Positions 53,271-61,397 of a DNA stretch of 64,000 bases are shown one piece after another. Location: contig NZ_FUZA01000001.1 of assembly GCF_900167945.1 (NCBI RefSeq), positions 1-64,000 of the forward strand. The letters are read 5' to 3'. Both the position numbers and the translations under genes were made by a program. How positions within the stretch are numbered: the first letter of the stretch is position 1; the number at the start of each line of letters is the position of its first letter. The notes under the pieces were generated by a model. The model did not search any database and had not been told where the DNA came from. It worked only from the letters and a program-made list of their open reading frames with translations. This DNA is from Dyadobacter psychrophilus. GTDB lineage: Bacteria > Bacteroidota > Bacteroidia > Cytophagales > Spirosomataceae.

Positions 53271-54107
53271 CTATTTGTTTCTGAAAATGAATTCATTGCA
53301 TCGCTTTGCGAAGTGTTTGGGATTACTAAACCAGGGATCATGGCCAGCAACGGGAAAGGTTTGTAATTCAACTTTTGGAAATAGCTCCATATACTCGTCT
53401 ACCCAATCATACCTATTGCTGCGCTCTCCATTAAACATTAGAATAGGTACACGGATTTTAGCCAGGCTGTCAGCAATCGGCGCCGAGATTAAACTTGCCA
53501 TGGCCTCGTGAAGTTGTATCCCTGATTCTACCTCTAGCATCTTTGAAATTTCTATGGTATCTAGTTCAATTGTTCCATCAGATCGAAGAGATTCTGCCAG
53601 CGCCTTTTCATGCATTGGCTGCTTGTGCGGTTTGTTATAGTTAAATTCACTATCTCTAATGTAAGTTGTTCCTTCACCCATCCATCTGACCGTTCCACTT
53701 AAAATAAGGCCTTTAACACTTTTGGGATAAGTATAGACATACAGTATTGCAAGTAAGCTTCCCCATGATGACCCCGCCAAAAATATTTTTTTTCTGGGAG
53801 CCAGAGCCGTGATAAGCCGTTGTAAGTCCTTCACATGATCCTGCCATGTGTAGCTGTTGCTTCGTTCACTTTTACCACAACCTCTTTGATCGTAGTAAAT
53901 GATTGTAGCACTCTCGCTTAGTAGATCAAGCTCCGGTCGAAGGTACTCGTGATGACTTGCAGGCCCGCCATGTAGCACTATCACCACTTCTGATTTATTG
54001 CCGAGTTTCCAATAAGCTAATTGCGGGTGGCCCTTTACGAGCCCCTGCTGGCCAAATGCTGTATAGAAACTGGCTGAAAGTATTGCAATAAGCAATTGTG
54101 ACTGCAT
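53271..54107 (-). CDS. Exported alpha/beta-hydrolase, proline-iminopeptidase-like (S33)
   Basis: A 278-residue hydrolase. A signal peptide (MQSQLLIAILSASFYTAFGQ) precedes the oxyanion HGGP, then DQRGCGKS. The nucleophile Ser is in GSSWGSLLA, an Asp/Glu lies near FNGERSNRYDWVDE and the catalytic His is in VAGHDPWF. A helical cap is inserted at about residues 130-210. This is the S33/prolyl aminopeptidase pattern. I use ATG 54107; a GTG at 54152 would add 15 residues. It lies between the transposase and the outer inverted repeat, so it may be mobile cargo. Confidence 0.85.
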   Translation of the reverse strand: MQSQLLIAILSASFYTAFGQQGLVKGHPQLAYWKLGNKSEVVIVLHGGPASHHEYLRPELDLLSESATIIYYDQRGCGKSERSNSYTWQDHVKDLQRLITALAPRKKIFLAGSSWGSLLAILYVYTYPKSVKGLILSGTVRWMGEGTTYIRDSEFNYNKPHKQPMHEKALAESLRSDGTIELDTIEISKMLEVESGIQLHEAMASLISAPIADSLAKIRVPILMFNGERSNRYDWVDEYMELFPKVELQTFPVAGHDPWFSNPKHFAKRCNEFIFRNK

Positions 54108-54284
54108 AATAAAAAAGGCTGTTCGTATTCTAATATAAAGCCAATCTCTCACTTTTGCTATTCGCCTTTGTATACATAAATCAAAGCAAGTCAGGGGACT
54201 ATTTAACAGGACAGTTCTGCAACGGCCACGACCGATTAATTGACAGGTCTACGATATCGACAATATCTATAACGTTGCCTTAAA

Positions 54285-55035
54285 CAAGGATTGCCGCTGC
54301 CTTTCGGTAGTATCCCCCAAGTAAGAAATATCAGAACCAAAGTAAGAGCCGTGAAGATCAGGCTCAAATGATTACCGGTCAATAAAAAGCCGCCCGCTAA
54401 TGCGCCAAATGCGGACCCAGCATCCGGAAAGTGGCATTAATTGAGACTGCGTGTGTCACATCGTCTTTCCCGGCGGATGCCGCGCCAGCTGCTAGTGATG
54501 CATTTACATTATAAAAACGTAAATACAAGGATCAATCCGGGCATTACCCAGCCGCTCGTTGCCAGCAGCAAACCCAGGCAGATCAAGAGAATTGAACCTG
54601 AGTAGATGTTAGCACGCCCATACCGGTCAGCAAAGCAACCCGCAAAAGGCGAAATTAAAAGGGAACATATCCTCCGAAAGATAAGAGACCCGGCAACAGC
54701 GGCAGTGATTTCAACTGCCGACCAATTAGGCTGCGCGCTCATCAACAGGGCCCCAATCAAAACTACCAGCATTCCTTCCACTGCAAAAGCACCTAAAAAC
54801 GCTAACCGGTTAAAGACTGATGGAAAGGATACTTTGAAGCTAAACTGGCGAGCCAGCAACCGGTCTCTTTCTTTAAGTTTGAGGGCAAAGTATATTCCTG
54901 GAATCGAAAGCAGTGCGATCACCAAAAAGATCAGCTAGAACTCATTACTTCAAAAAGCATCGAGCCGATCAATAACGCTAGTAGCGGCCCAAACTCTATT
55001 ATACTTTGGCTAACCCCAATGCCAAGCCTTTATAA
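54285..55035 (-). pseudogene. MFS transporter remnant
   Basis: The minus strand holds the C-terminal half of a major-facilitator protein. A first piece (EFGPLLALLIGSMLFEVMSS) hits a stop. Then comes a longer open frame: VIALLSIPGIYFALKLKERD, AVEGMLVVLIGALLMSA, SPFAGCFADRYGRANIYSG (the MFS G-x3-D-R-x-G-R motif). After TFL it breaks and continues in other frames with NVNASLAAGAASAGKDD and GALAGGFLLTG. The first half is absent. It is broken in at least three places. Confidence 0.75.
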
Positions 55036-55242
55036 AAGAGGCCAGCCTCGACTGGCCCGGTAAATAACGTTGAGCATATCCTAATTGCAAGTTACAAAAT
55101 TACTGTGTTTAAAAGGATCTATCTGCCGAAGTAGTTTTAGAAAATTGTGTTTCTGGCATTTGTTCCTCAAACATGCGGCTGAAATAGTCTGTACGTCCAC
55201 TTCTGATATTTTCTTCATTGAGGTATTTGAGAGATTTGCTCC

Positions 55243-57690
55243 TTATTTTAAATTTATATCACAAGTAGCGTCAGTGATCGAATGGATCACCTGATCGAGA
55301 TCATTGGCCGACGCGACCAGGTAGTCATAGATTAGCTGTTGCTCGGTATTGCGTTCAGCTGGCAGTTCAAGCATTGGAAGTAATGCCATAATACGAGCTA
55401 ATGGCGCGCGGACCACATGCGATTGCATCCAGGAGATTTCACGCAATTTTTCGTTCTGCGCCTCGATCGCCTTAATATACTGCAAACGCTCGGTTACATC
55501 ATTGGCCAGCACCACCTTCGCCTTTATGCCTTGGTAAGTAATCACATTACTTTGTATATCGACGTTGATCAGTTCGCCATTTTTTTTCCGGTGCCGGAAA
55601 ATCCCATGCAGAATTACCTTCTCTTGGTACTGGTGCAGATCAACCGTCTGTTGTACAAGCGGGATATCTTCAGCAGGCCGTATATCCAGTATCGTCATGG
55701 CCAAAAACTCCTTGTGACTATAGCCATAATGGGCAATAGCAGCCTCGTTCACATCCAGGTACTTCAACGTGTCCATAGCGTAAACAAACATAGGCTGCGG
55801 GCTTAGATGAAACAGGTCACTGTAACGCTTTTCAGATTCGGCCAGTGCCTGCATCGTCCTTTTACTTTCCGAAATATCCCTAAAAAATACGGACAAGCCA
55901 TTCTCTGAAGGATACGCGCTTACGGCGAACCATGCCTGCATGGCTGGGTAATAATCCTCGAAGTGGACCGCCGTTGCTTCACGCATGGCATGCTGGTAGG
56001 ATCTGTAGAATTCCAAATCCAACACATCCTTATAGATGTCCCAAAAATATTTACCAAGCATGGTTTCACGTGGCTTGCCCGTGTTTTTTTCGGCAGTAGC
56101 GTTCCAGTAGGTAACGATCCAATTACTGTCGACGGCAAAGAAGCCATCGCCGATGCTCTCAAGGATCGCATTTCGTTCGGCAAGCGCAGCGGTTGCGGCC
56201 AGTTCCGCCCTTTTACGTTGATCAATGTCCTGGAAGCTGCCGTATACCCGGACGCATTCGCCATCCCTGAATTCGGCTTCCGCCATTGCCCTGACCCAGC
56301 GAAGATTGCCCAATGCTGTAACCAGCACCACTTCGGCATCGCAGGGCTTTCCGGTCGCAATCGTATTGGCCATCTTTCCGGCGATATAATCTCTGTCAGC
56401 GCCCTGGCGGTAAAACGATAACCAGTTATTAGCGCTGGGCACAAAAGACTCAGGCACTTCATAGATTTCACGGGTAATAGGTGACCAGTAAGCCGTTCCG
56501 TTCACCCGGTCAACTTCCCAGCTCCCAATGCGGGCGAGTTGATTGGCTTTATGCAACAGGTTTTCAATCTCCTTTTTGTCGGAAATATCTTTACCGACGC
56601 AAAACAATTGTTTTTCATTGGCAGACCGGGTAACTGTCCAGGATAGCCAGATCGCTTTACCGCTTTTGGTCAAAAAACGATTCTCAAAGTACATGGTCTG
56701 GTTATCACTGGCAATAAAAGCCTCAGTCCGGTCGCGACTGACTTCCACGTCATCCGGGTGTACCAAATGATCTAGTGAGGTGTCCAATAGCTGCTTTTCG
56801 GCATATTCTAACTGGCTGCACATGGCAGGATTAACCCTTTTAAAGTAGCGGTCGAGCCCAAGGATCCCGATCATATCAGGCGCTCTGTCGAAAAGCAAAC
56901 GGAGCTGCTCATCGGCCTTTTTACGATTTGTAATGTCCTGGATAAACATAGAAAAGCCATCTGCGCCGGGATAGACCCGGTTCTCCTGCCATAGGTCGAG
57001 CGGCGCGTAATAATCTTCGCTGCGGACAAAATGCTTTTCATGAAGTGCTTCCTGAATAGAGTCATAGGTAGTAGAGCCGACCGCGTCGGGGAAAACGTCC
57101 CAAACCTGCCGTCCGATCATTTCCTGAGCTGTCAAGCCAACCATTTGGCAAAGCCGTTTGTTCACATACGTATAGCGCTGGTCAGCGTCCGCCGTGAAAA
57201 AACCGTCCGTAATGCTGTCCAATATACCTTCCAGCTTTGCTGACGTCTGGCTAGCCTCGCTTTCAGCTTTCCGGCTTTGCTGCTGCTGGGCTTCCCGTTC
57301 AACTTGCTTGGTCACATCCACGAAATTGAAGACGATCGCTTCAACCTCTGGTTCGTCCAGCAGGTTGGTTAGTGTGCAATCAATTGTGATATAGTGCCCG
57401 GCATAATGCCGGGTCCGAAAGCGCGTAGTAACCGGCTCACCGGGTTGTGCATAAACCCTTAATAATATTTGATGCAATACTAGGGCGTCATCAGGGTGTA
57501 CCAGTGAGGTTACAGCTTGTCCTGTCCGGTTAATTAGGCTCCAGCCGGTAATACGTTCGGCTGACGGGCTCCTGTAAACCACCTTCAGCTCATGGTCCAG
57601 AAGTGTAATGCCAGCATAACTATGCTCGATGAGTTTGCGAAAGCGCAATTCCCGAGGATTGGTTTGGTCTGTGTGTGAAGCATTATCCAT
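55243..57690 (-). CDS. Six-PAS sensor protein ending in a HisKA-like helix, no ATPase
   Basis: An 815-residue cytoplasmic protein with about six PAS/PAC domains. The second contains ILDSITDGFFTADADQRYTY and the fifth ILESIGDGFFAVDSNWIVTY, the latter like one in the kinase at 13375-16407. After the last PAS comes WMQSHVVRAPLARIMALL, a phosphoacceptor-type helix with His. The protein then ends after 60 residues with YLVASANDLDQVIHSI. No N, G1 or G2 box follows. The stop is normal and downstream DNA shows no HATPase, so the truncated form looks intrinsic. Confidence 0.82.
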   Translation of the reverse strand: MDNASHTDQTNPRELRFRKLIEHSYAGITLLDHELKVVYRSPSAERITGWSLINRTGQAVTSLVHPDDALVLHQILLRVYAQPGEPVTTRFRTRHYAGHYITIDCTLTNLLDEPEVEAIVFNFVDVTKQVEREAQQQQSRKAESEASQTSAKLEGILDSITDGFFTADADQRYTYVNKRLCQMVGLTAQEMIGRQVWDVFPDAVGSTTYDSIQEALHEKHFVRSEDYYAPLDLWQENRVYPGADGFSMFIQDITNRKKADEQLRLLFDRAPDMIGILGLDRYFKRVNPAMCSQLEYAEKQLLDTSLDHLVHPDDVEVSRDRTEAFIASDNQTMYFENRFLTKSGKAIWLSWTVTRSANEKQLFCVGKDISDKKEIENLLHKANQLARIGSWEVDRVNGTAYWSPITREIYEVPESFVPSANNWLSFYRQGADRDYIAGKMANTIATGKPCDAEVVLVTALGNLRWVRAMAEAEFRDGECVRVYGSFQDIDQRKRAELAATAALAERNAILESIGDGFFAVDSNWIVTYWNATAEKNTGKPRETMLGKYFWDIYKDVLDLEFYRSYQHAMREATAVHFEDYYPAMQAWFAVSAYPSENGLSVFFRDISESKRTMQALAESEKRYSDLFHLSPQPMFVYAMDTLKYLDVNEAAIAHYGYSHKEFLAMTILDIRPAEDIPLVQQTVDLHQYQEKVILHGIFRHRKKNGELINVDIQSNVITYQGIKAKVVLANDVTERLQYIKAIEAQNEKLREISWMQSHVVRAPLARIMALLPMLELPAERNTEQQLIYDYLVASANDLDQVIHSITDATCDINLK

Positions 57691-57737
57691 ACATCTTTAA
57701 AACTTAAGGTGACGGAGCGTATTTTAATACAAAAATT

Positions 57738-58020
57738 TTGCCGCAATGCATTGGCTCGCAAAGAGCAGTTACAATTAACATTGAAACAGCCTAGTTGTCG
57801 TTACCGACCAAAGCATTAAGCGCTTGCCACCCACCAGATTAATATTAACTATTTTTTTCACTCTCATCCATTTCAACCAGTCCAGCCGAGACATGCAGCA
57901 ATGGCTCTCTTCTTTTGCTCAGCAGTTCCGATCCTTCCCCATATCATTCATAACAATACCATCCAATTACTTCGATATCTAATTGATAAATATAGAATGA
58001 ATTGGACAAAACGACACTAC
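57738..58020 (-). pseudogene. Collapsed remnant of a PAS-kinase operon (copy of 10.1-13.0 kb)
   Basis: The first 60 bp (CGCAATGCATTGGCTC, AGTTACAATTAACATTG) match the 3' end of the kinase gene at 10130-10195. The next block (CCAAAGCATTAAGCGC, TTGCCACCCACCAGATTAAT, GACATGCAGCAATGGC) matches the 5' part of the PAS kinase and its leader at 12812-12995. The middle 2.6 kb is missing, so two ends of one operon were joined by a deletion. It is homologous to, and the same orientation as, the intact unit. Confidence 0.7.
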
Positions 58021-58229
58021 TTATACACGATGATTGTCAAGGCTGTTTAGCATTGTTTAAGAGGCCAAAAGGTGATCAACAAATGGAAAAGAAAAAGATT
58101 ATATCACGTGGACTGTCGCGCTGCGAGATTCAGAAAAAAAGTTATCGTGCTTCGAGGATATCATTTGCCCGGGATTGATAGTGGACAGTGTTTACAGCAG
58201 CTGTAAAAGTTAAGAAATTTGAGAGTCCC
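58021..58229. other. Intergenic, nothing recognised
   Basis: Stops in all frames and no match to other parts of the window. It lies between the kinase remnant and the IS1182 relic. Confidence 0.3.
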
Positions 58230-58610
58230 TGCTGCGACCATACAGATCTTGGGTATCGCTGTAAATGGATTATATTTCTAGAATCCCTCTTTGCCTCCTA
58301 TAAAAATCCTTAGGGAGATCGGCCGAGATAACTGGAGTCCATTAACAGCTTTTCGGAATAATTCTATCTTCCTTGAATTACTAAAATTCCGACACCTGCG
58401 GCAACGGCCACCACCGTTTCTTGCACACTGATAAACGACGAATTGGAGACACCTTTCGAACCTTAGCTCGTTGCTAGCGACGCAAAATCCAAAGGAATAT
58501 CTTCAAATCCAAGTGCCGAGGGCTTTTCTGGTTATCTCTGGGAGGGTTATCATAATTACACTGACGACCTTACATGTAGCATTCCCGACAACCTAAAATA
58601 CGGTTTTAGC
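58230..58610 (-). repeat. IS1182 5'-end relic and flank, homologous to 121-560
   Basis: The block ACCATACAGATCTTGGG, CTCCTATAAAAATCCTTAG, AGATAACTGGAGTCC, ATTAACAGCTTTTCGGAATA corresponds to the transposase start region at 115-245, with insertions and stops. Next is GCAACGGCCACCACCGTTTC (58401-58420), the outer-end motif also seen at 325-342, and then flank that aligns to about 560. The transposase start is lost and the piece cannot code. It shows an old duplication of the same IS-plus-flank segment. Confidence 0.6.
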
Positions 58611-58739
58611 TGTAGGATTACCTGGCAAGCACTCTCTGATTGAAGGAAGGCTTTATTTTTATGCCCTGAAATGTCGAGGCATTCTCTCCGACCAATAGGA
58701 TTTCCAATCAAATCAAAAGGGCGGGTTACTTGACAGGCA

Positions 58740-59978
58740 TTAATAAGAGCTCTCTGCAACAGGACTAATGTTATCTTGTAAGATAACGACGATACCTATC
58801 ACTAAAATCAAAGCCGCGACGACCAGAGCCTGCGGCATACCGCTGATGTAGTGATCTGATAAAGAACCTATACCCTGTAAAAGGAGAAAAAATTCATTGA
58901 AGACGATCCCTGAAACGAAAATGATAATTCCAAAGGCTGTGACCGGAGTTGTCTTCAAGGCTTTGTTCATGAAAAGCCAGCAGATCAGAAAAAGACTGAT
59001 AATGCCTAATAAAACCAAATGAAGGTAGGCAATAACAACAGGCCGCAAACCAAAGGCAAAGTGGGCAATATTGGGTAGGGACGATGCTGTTTGTAGTCCA
59101 AATTTGATACCACAAGCTATTGCAACGGCTGACAAAACGTATCGCATAACAGACGGAAGGCCCCCAGCTATATTATCCTTTCGTTTCCATAAAGCGCTTA
59201 CAAAAATGCCGAATACAACAAACTGCATCAAGGCTGTCAGAATAGTCAGCACATGCAAGGCCGCAGGAAATGACATCCAGTTAATTGAAAGAAGGTAGGT
59301 TGGCACACACGAAATTACAAACAGGCGGAATTGGATCGAAGCATTAGGCAGGCTGATCTTTTGCAGATAAAGCCATTGGTGGAACAAACCCATGATGCCA
59401 AAAAAGAACCACCCGTTGTATTGAAAATGAAGGTAAAAATATACAGATGCCAGTCTAAGTACTGTATTTCCCGGCTGAGTAGCCATGGTCCAGGCAAGCA
59501 AGAAGGTTCCCAAGCTGGATATCATATTGAAAATAAGTGCTGCATGGATATACCTGTACCAAACCTGCTTTTGCCCGTAAACGCTAATGTCTGTTTGACA
59601 GAGTCTGTAGAAAATAAAACCGACCAGTATAGATAAGGTTGAAAAAGTAATTGAAACAGCGGCATATCCCTGAATCAGGAAACTGACCAGCATACCGTAG
59701 GAACAAAAAAGATTGAATGCCAGCAAACGGTTATACCGAATAGGAAGTACTCCATCAAAATTGCGGCCCAATATCAGCACCGCAATAGATAGCATTAGTA
59801 CATGGGATATCCATCCGGAAAAGGCGAAATGAGAATGCGCATGCAACGTGAATCGCTGGTCAAGCCAGGGTAATAATGGCAATAATATCTTCAGTCGCAT
59901 CAAAAGTCCCAGGCACGCCACTATGAACAAATTGAACAAAGCGATACGGGTCCATCCTCGAATTGTCATCTGCTTCAC
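58740..59978 (-). CDS. Polytopic His-rich membrane protein next to nos cluster
   Basis: A 412-residue protein with about 12 TM helices. His-bearing segments TLHAHSHFAFSGWISH, YLHFQYNGWFFFGIMGLFHQW and RPVVIAYLHLVLLG resemble the haem-copper oxidase/NnrS-like family arrangement of His in helices, but no full oxidase signature (no HH pair with Tyr) is present. It overlaps the Crp/Fnr start by 4 bp (ATGA at 59975-59978, Crp gene upstream). An NO- or N2O-linked, haem-binding membrane role is an inference. Confidence 0.65.
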   Translation of the reverse strand: MKQMTIRGWTRIALFNLFIVACLGLLMRLKILLPLLPWLDQRFTLHAHSHFAFSGWISHVLMLSIAVLILGRNFDGVLPIRYNRLLAFNLFCSYGMLVSFLIQGYAAVSITFSTLSILVGFIFYRLCQTDISVYGQKQVWYRYIHAALIFNMISSLGTFLLAWTMATQPGNTVLRLASVYFYLHFQYNGWFFFGIMGLFHQWLYLQKISLPNASIQFRLFVISCVPTYLLSINWMSFPAALHVLTILTALMQFVVFGIFVSALWKRKDNIAGGLPSVMRYVLSAVAIACGIKFGLQTASSLPNIAHFAFGLRPVVIAYLHLVLLGIISLFLICWLFMNKALKTTPVTAFGIIIFVSGIVFNEFFLLLQGIGSLSDHYISGMPQALVVAALILVIGIVVILQDNISPVAESSY

Positions 59979-60619
59979 AAACTTGAATAACTGTGTCCGT
60001 GAATAGTTTCGGTTTCAATGCGTGCAGGTAGAAATATCTTGCCTCTGACTATCTTTAACTTACCCTTATTCTCGAGAATTTTCGTGGCTCTTATGATAGT
60101 CTCTACCCGCATACCCGTCAGATTGGCAACCTGCTGTCTTGTCAACATCAACTTGTTGCATTCGCCGCATACGTTATTGGTATGCAGGTGAAGGTACTTA
60201 AATACCTCATCGACAATCCGCTCGGGCGAGTGGCAGGCAAGTTGATGTGCCAGAAATAACTTGAAGCGCAATTTTTGAGCAAACAATCGGTTGAGTGTCT
60301 GCCTTACCTCGGAATGCTCGGACAATAACCTGTTGAAGTCAGGCAGCGCAAGTCTGATAATCAGACATTCGGTCAGAGCGGTAGCCGTACACGCGTACGG
60401 CTGCTGATCGAACAGTGGCAGTTCACCGAAACATTCAGCCGGCCAGACAACCCCTTGCAGGATCTCGCTTCCATCTTCATTGAAGTTGGACCAGCCCACC
60501 TTTCCTTCTACCAGTTGATGATAAAAAAGGCAATTTTCTCCTTCCCTGAAAATGACCTCGTCCTCGTAAACTTTCTTATAAACAGCTCCGTAAATAAGTA
60601 ATAGATCAGTCTCAATCAT
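59975..60619 (-). CDS. Crp/Fnr-family regulator
   Basis: A 214-residue regulator. A beta-roll sensor domain (DEVIFREGENCLFYHQLVEG) and a winged HTH (LTRQQVANLTGMRVETIIRA) are present. A CGECNK cysteine pair lies just before the HTH, unlike the N-terminal cluster of Fnr. I use ATG 60619; the track's longer TTG form adds 31 poor residues. It is divergent from the cytochrome c/nosZ genes and coupled to the membrane protein gene, so it is the prime candidate to control the nos module. Confidence 0.88.
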   Translation of the reverse strand: MIETDLLLIYGAVYKKVYEDEVIFREGENCLFYHQLVEGKVGWSNFNEDGSEILQGVVWPAECFGELPLFDQQPYACTATALTECLIIRLALPDFNRLLSEHSEVRQTLNRLFAQKLRFKLFLAHQLACHSPERIVDEVFKYLHLHTNNVCGECNKLMLTRQQVANLTGMRVETIIRATKILENKGKLKIVRGKIFLPARIETETIHGHSYSSL

Positions 60620-60790
60620 AATTACGGGAAATGAATTTGATACCAAACTTACAGTCATCTGTGGGCCAAAGACCTGACCATCACCATGAATAAATATGAC
60701 ATATATCAACAATCACAATGCAGCAGCTAACTAATTGAATAAAAGCACCTTGCAACAGATGTATACTCTTATGAGAGTTCGCAATGACTG

Positions 60791-60810
60791 TTTATGCGTG
60801 AACGCATAAA
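60791..60810. promoter_or_regulatory. Perfect 8-4-8 palindrome between crp and nos genes
   Basis: TTTATGCGTGAACGCATAAA: the arms TTTATGCG and CGCATAAA are exact reverse complements around TGAA. It is 96 bp before the cytochrome c ATG and 171 bp before the crp ATG, a usual operator position for a dimeric regulator. It differs from the E. coli Fnr/Crp consensus. A weaker 5-4-5 repeat (ACTCTTATGAGAGT) lies 20 bp to the left. Confidence 0.5.
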
Positions 60811-60906
60811 ATGAGGGATTTTAGACATTTACATTTGAGTCGTAGTCAGTTCCTAATTTTCTGAAATGCTCATTAACAGTTGTGTTTTCACCAAACGTTA
60901 TAAAAA

Positions 60907-61368
60907 ATGAAAAAATCGTTGCTCCTGCTGCTCCCTGTTCTAATGTTATATGGATGCAGCCAGAATACTGAAAAAACCGGCGAAACGGCGAGTACTGAAG
61001 AAATGCCTAAGACCTCTGATTATGACCCTGAACGTGGTGAAGGCAAGTTTGACAAGGTCGAAATAGCAGAAAAGCTGGATACGAAAATGGCGGCAGGCGG
61101 CAAGGAGGTATTTGACCTTAAATGTTCCAGTTGTCATAAACTAACGGATGAGAAACTGGTTGGACCTGGCTGGAAAGGAGTAAGTACCAGGCATAAGCCA
61201 GAATGGATCATGAACTTTATAACCAGCCCCGATGCGATGATCGACAAAGATCCCAAGGTGCAGGCACAACTTGAACTATGTCTGGTGCGGATGCCCAATC
61301 AGAATTTGTCCGACGATGACGCTCGGAATATTCTCGAATTCATGCGCCAGAACGACGGCGTCCAATAA
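60907..61368 (+). CDS. Lipoprotein cytochrome c, nos-linked
   Basis: A 153-residue class I cytochrome c with a lipobox (LLPVLMLYGC). The haem motif is CSSCH near residue 77 and the sixth-ligand Met is likely in VRMPNQNLS. The N-terminal linker is acidic and Thr/Ser-rich. It is the first gene of the nosZ operon, with a 29-bp gap to nosZ. It probably feeds electrons to NosZ. Confidence 0.9.
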   Translation: MKKSLLLLLPVLMLYGCSQNTEKTGETASTEEMPKTSDYDPERGEGKFDKVEIAEKLDTKMAAGGKEVFDLKCSSCHKLTDEKLVGPGWKGVSTRHKPEWIMNFITSPDAMIDKDPKVQAQLELCLVRMPNQNLSDDDARNILEFMRQNDGVQ

Positions 61369-61397
61369 CCCCTCATTTTCCGATTAAACACAATTTT

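Larger units (their letters stand above)
51481..54230 (-). mobile_element. IS1182-family unit with hydrolase cargo between inverted repeats
   Basis: CGTGGCCGTTGCAGAACTGCCCTG at 51481-51504 has its reverse complement, with one mismatch, at 54207-54230. The 2750-bp span holds the transposase and an alpha/beta-hydrolase gene, both on the minus strand. In the IS copy at the window start the same end lies about 60 bp upstream of the transposase ATG. Here that spot (about 53130) is divergent and the end is 1.1 kb further out. No clear target duplication is seen. Either the hydrolase DNA was captured inside the element or the outer repeat belongs to a lost copy. Confidence 0.6.

Noticed and set aside
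54509..54925. Stand-alone 138-residue membrane protein
   Set aside because: It is one open piece of a longer broken MFS gene; MFS sequence continues in other frames on both sides.
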